A DNA stretch of 33,433 bases from Tannerellaceae bacterium. Lineage in GTDB: Bacteria > Bacteroidota > Bacteroidia > Bacteroidales > Tannerellaceae. Position numbers and translations under genes: made by a program. This document shows, piece after piece, positions 32,177-33,433 of this stretch. The DNA lies in NCBI GenBank assembly GCA_031264865.1, contig JAISDJ010000119.1, forward strand, positions 1 through 33,433, read 5' to 3'. The notes under the pieces are model-generated. The model was not told the DNA's origin, ran no database searches, and was given only the letters and a program-made list of their open reading frames with translations. Position 1 is the stretch's first letter, and every line of letters starts with the position of its first letter.

Positions 32177-33223
32177 ATGCAAACATTAGATTTTATTGTC
32201 ATTGGGCTGTTTGCCGCTGCCCTCATCGGGATAATTGTATGGGTGCTTAAACAAAAGCAAGACAGTTCTGCTGATTATTTCCTCGGAGGGCGTGATGCTA
32301 CCTGGATAGCGATTGGCGCCTCTATATTCGCATCAAATATTGGTTCCGAACACTTGATAGGCCTAGCCGGGGCAGGCGCTTCAAGTGGTATGGCTATGGC
32401 ACACTGGGAAATTCAAGGTTGGATGATTTTGATTCTCGGTTGGGTGTTTGTTCCTTTTTATTCCCGGAGTATGGTGTATACAATGCCCGAATTTCTCGAA
32501 CGGCGTTACAACAAACAGTCGCGTACCATTTTATCCATTATCTCCCTTGTCAGTTATGTACTCACCAAAGTAGCCGTTACCGTTTATGCCGGCGGACTGG
32601 TATTCCAGCAGGCATTCGGCATTGAAGAACTCTGGGGAATTGACTTTTTCTGGATTGCCGCTATCGGATTAGTATTGCTAACAGCTCTTTATACGATTGT
32701 AGGCGGTATGAAATCAGTGTTATATACCTCTGTACTTCAAACGCCGATTCTTCTTTTGGGTTCACTTATTATCCTCATTCTTGGTTTGAAAGAATTAGGA
32801 GGATGGGATGAAATGATTCGTATTTGCGGAGGTGTAACTGTAAACGAATATGGCGATACGATGAACAATCTGATCCGTAGTAATAAAGACCCCAACTTCC
32901 CATGGCTGGGCGCTTTAATTGGTTCGTCTATCATTGGTTTCTGGTATTGGTGTACCGACCAATATATTGTACAACGCGTATTATCAGGAAAAAATGAGCG
33001 GGAGGCCCGTCGGGGAACCATCCTCGGCGCTTATCTGAAACTATTACCGGTATTTTTATTCCTGATACCAGGCATGATTGCATTTGCGCTACATCAAAAA
33101 ACATTGCCGGACGGCGGATTCCTTCCTTTACTTGCCAATGGTGTGCATAATGCCGATGCCGCTTTTCCCACATTAGTCTCCAAATTACTCCCGGCTGGTG
33201 TAAAAGGTGTATATAATAATTGA
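32177..33223 (+). pseudogene. SSS-family sodium:sugar symporter, truncated by an IS21-type element
   Basis: The frame encodes 348 residues of a sodium/solute symporter with about nine membrane helices. Typical features are DYFLGGRDATWIAIGASIFASNIGSEHLIGLAG, FYSRSMVYTMPEFLERRYN, YTIVGGMKSVLYTSVLQ and FWYWCTDQYIVQRVLSGKNE. Family members are about 530-560 residues, and after LLPAGVKG one expects a further helix (LVVCGIIAALMSS-like). Here the sequence leaves the family after GVKG and stops at VYNN, exactly where IS21-like sequence begins (about 33208). It is the last gene of the ara unit, so it was probably an arabinose or related sugar transporter. The protein is very likely non-functional in this strain. 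Confidence 0.85.
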
Positions 33224-33433
33224 AAAAGGGTCCAACTTCTACATGAAAAGTATACCATTCAGGAAGGCTTTTCAAAGAACGTAAAAGAGTTATATTTTCA
33301 TCTCTTTGGATAATATTTTTTCAGTTTCTTTAACACGATAAGATTGTCCATTCATATTAATTAGATGTGCTTTATGGGTGAGTCTGTCTACCATTGCTGC
33401 TACCAATACTTTATCCTTAACTATTTCTCCCCA
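33208..33433 (-). mobile_element. IS21-family insertion sequence (one end, partial)
   Basis: The transporter reading is broken near 33208, where TGTATATAATAATTGAAAAA begins; a TG start is usual for IS21 ends. The minus strand then encodes the C-terminus of an IstB-like ATPase. The element runs out of the window, so its other end, its istA gene and any target duplication cannot be seen. The exact junction is uncertain by a few bases. Confidence 0.75.
33290..33433 (-). CDS. istB: IstB-like ATP-binding protein of IS21 element (C-terminal 47 residues)
   Basis: The visible part runs from the right window edge to a TAA at 33290-33292. It starts WGEIVKDKVLVAAMVDRLTH and continues KAHLINMNGQSYRVKETEK, ending LSKEMKI. 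The pattern W-G-E, then A-x-x-x-D-R-L-x-H, then H-x-I-N-x-x-G-x-S-Y-R is the well-conserved C-terminal end of IstB. IstB is the ATP-dependent helper of the IS21 transposase IstA. Only this end is present; the Walker motifs lie outside the window. Confidence 0.85.
   Translation of the reverse strand, partial: WGEIVKDKVLVAAMVDRLTHKAHLINMNGQSYRVKETEKILSKEMKI

Overview
The window reads as chromosome of a Bacteroidales-type bacterium (phylum Bacteroidota); the genus cannot be fixed from the sequence alone. The evidence is promoters of the TAnnTTTG (-7) class in front of many genes, a cargo-like protein with a type A C-terminal sorting domain for type IX secretion, a PorE-like lipoprotein, the phoH-purC-ubiE-aroE housekeeping run, and an arabinose/galactose locus with a Nudix-derived AraR regulator of the kind known in Bacteroides. 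No rRNA, tRNA or CRISPR array was recognised.

Layout. 1-3.6 kb: the 3' part of a large secreted protein, a terminator, an AraC-family regulator, then a 342-bp degraded copy of part of the secreted protein. 3.6-5.2 kb: a three-gene HipBST toxin-antitoxin system with paired palindromic operators. 5.2-7.2 kb: a eukaryote-type (GH13_8-like) glycogen branching enzyme. 7.2-8.1 kb: a graveyard holding a HigA-type antitoxin remnant split by a 229-bp MITE-like element, and a 23-codon stub of an AAA-type ATPase gene. 8.1-10.4 kb: a CPA2 cation/proton antiporter. 10.5-11.1 kb: a ParE-type toxin-antitoxin pair. 11.3-17.6 kb: pyridoxamine kinase, a secreted metallo-beta-lactamase-fold hydrolase, the PorE-like protein, a PagL-like outer-membrane protein and a lipoprotein aldose epimerase. 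17.6-18.0 kb: a non-coding region with a 22-bp tandem repeat that contains an intrinsic terminator.

18.0-21.5 kb is an apparent operon phoH-purC-menG-aroE. 21.5-33.2 kb is the sugar locus in two transcription units: galM-MFS sugar transporter-galK-araR, and araD-araA-araB-tkt-SSS transporter. Each unit is preceded by the same 14-bp dyad ATGTT-N4-AACAT, followed at the same distance by a similar promoter-like block, which suggests co-regulation by AraR. Together they would bring in galactose or arabinose, interconvert anomers, phosphorylate galactose, convert arabinose to xylulose 5-phosphate and feed it to transketolase. The final SSS transporter gene is cut off after about 344 codons by an IS21-family element whose istB 3' end runs out of the window.

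The most unusual items are the MITE insertion in higA (removing it with one TA restores the reading frame), the HipBST module with its operator pair, the shared AraR-type operator architecture, and the 22-bp repeat array ahead of phoH.
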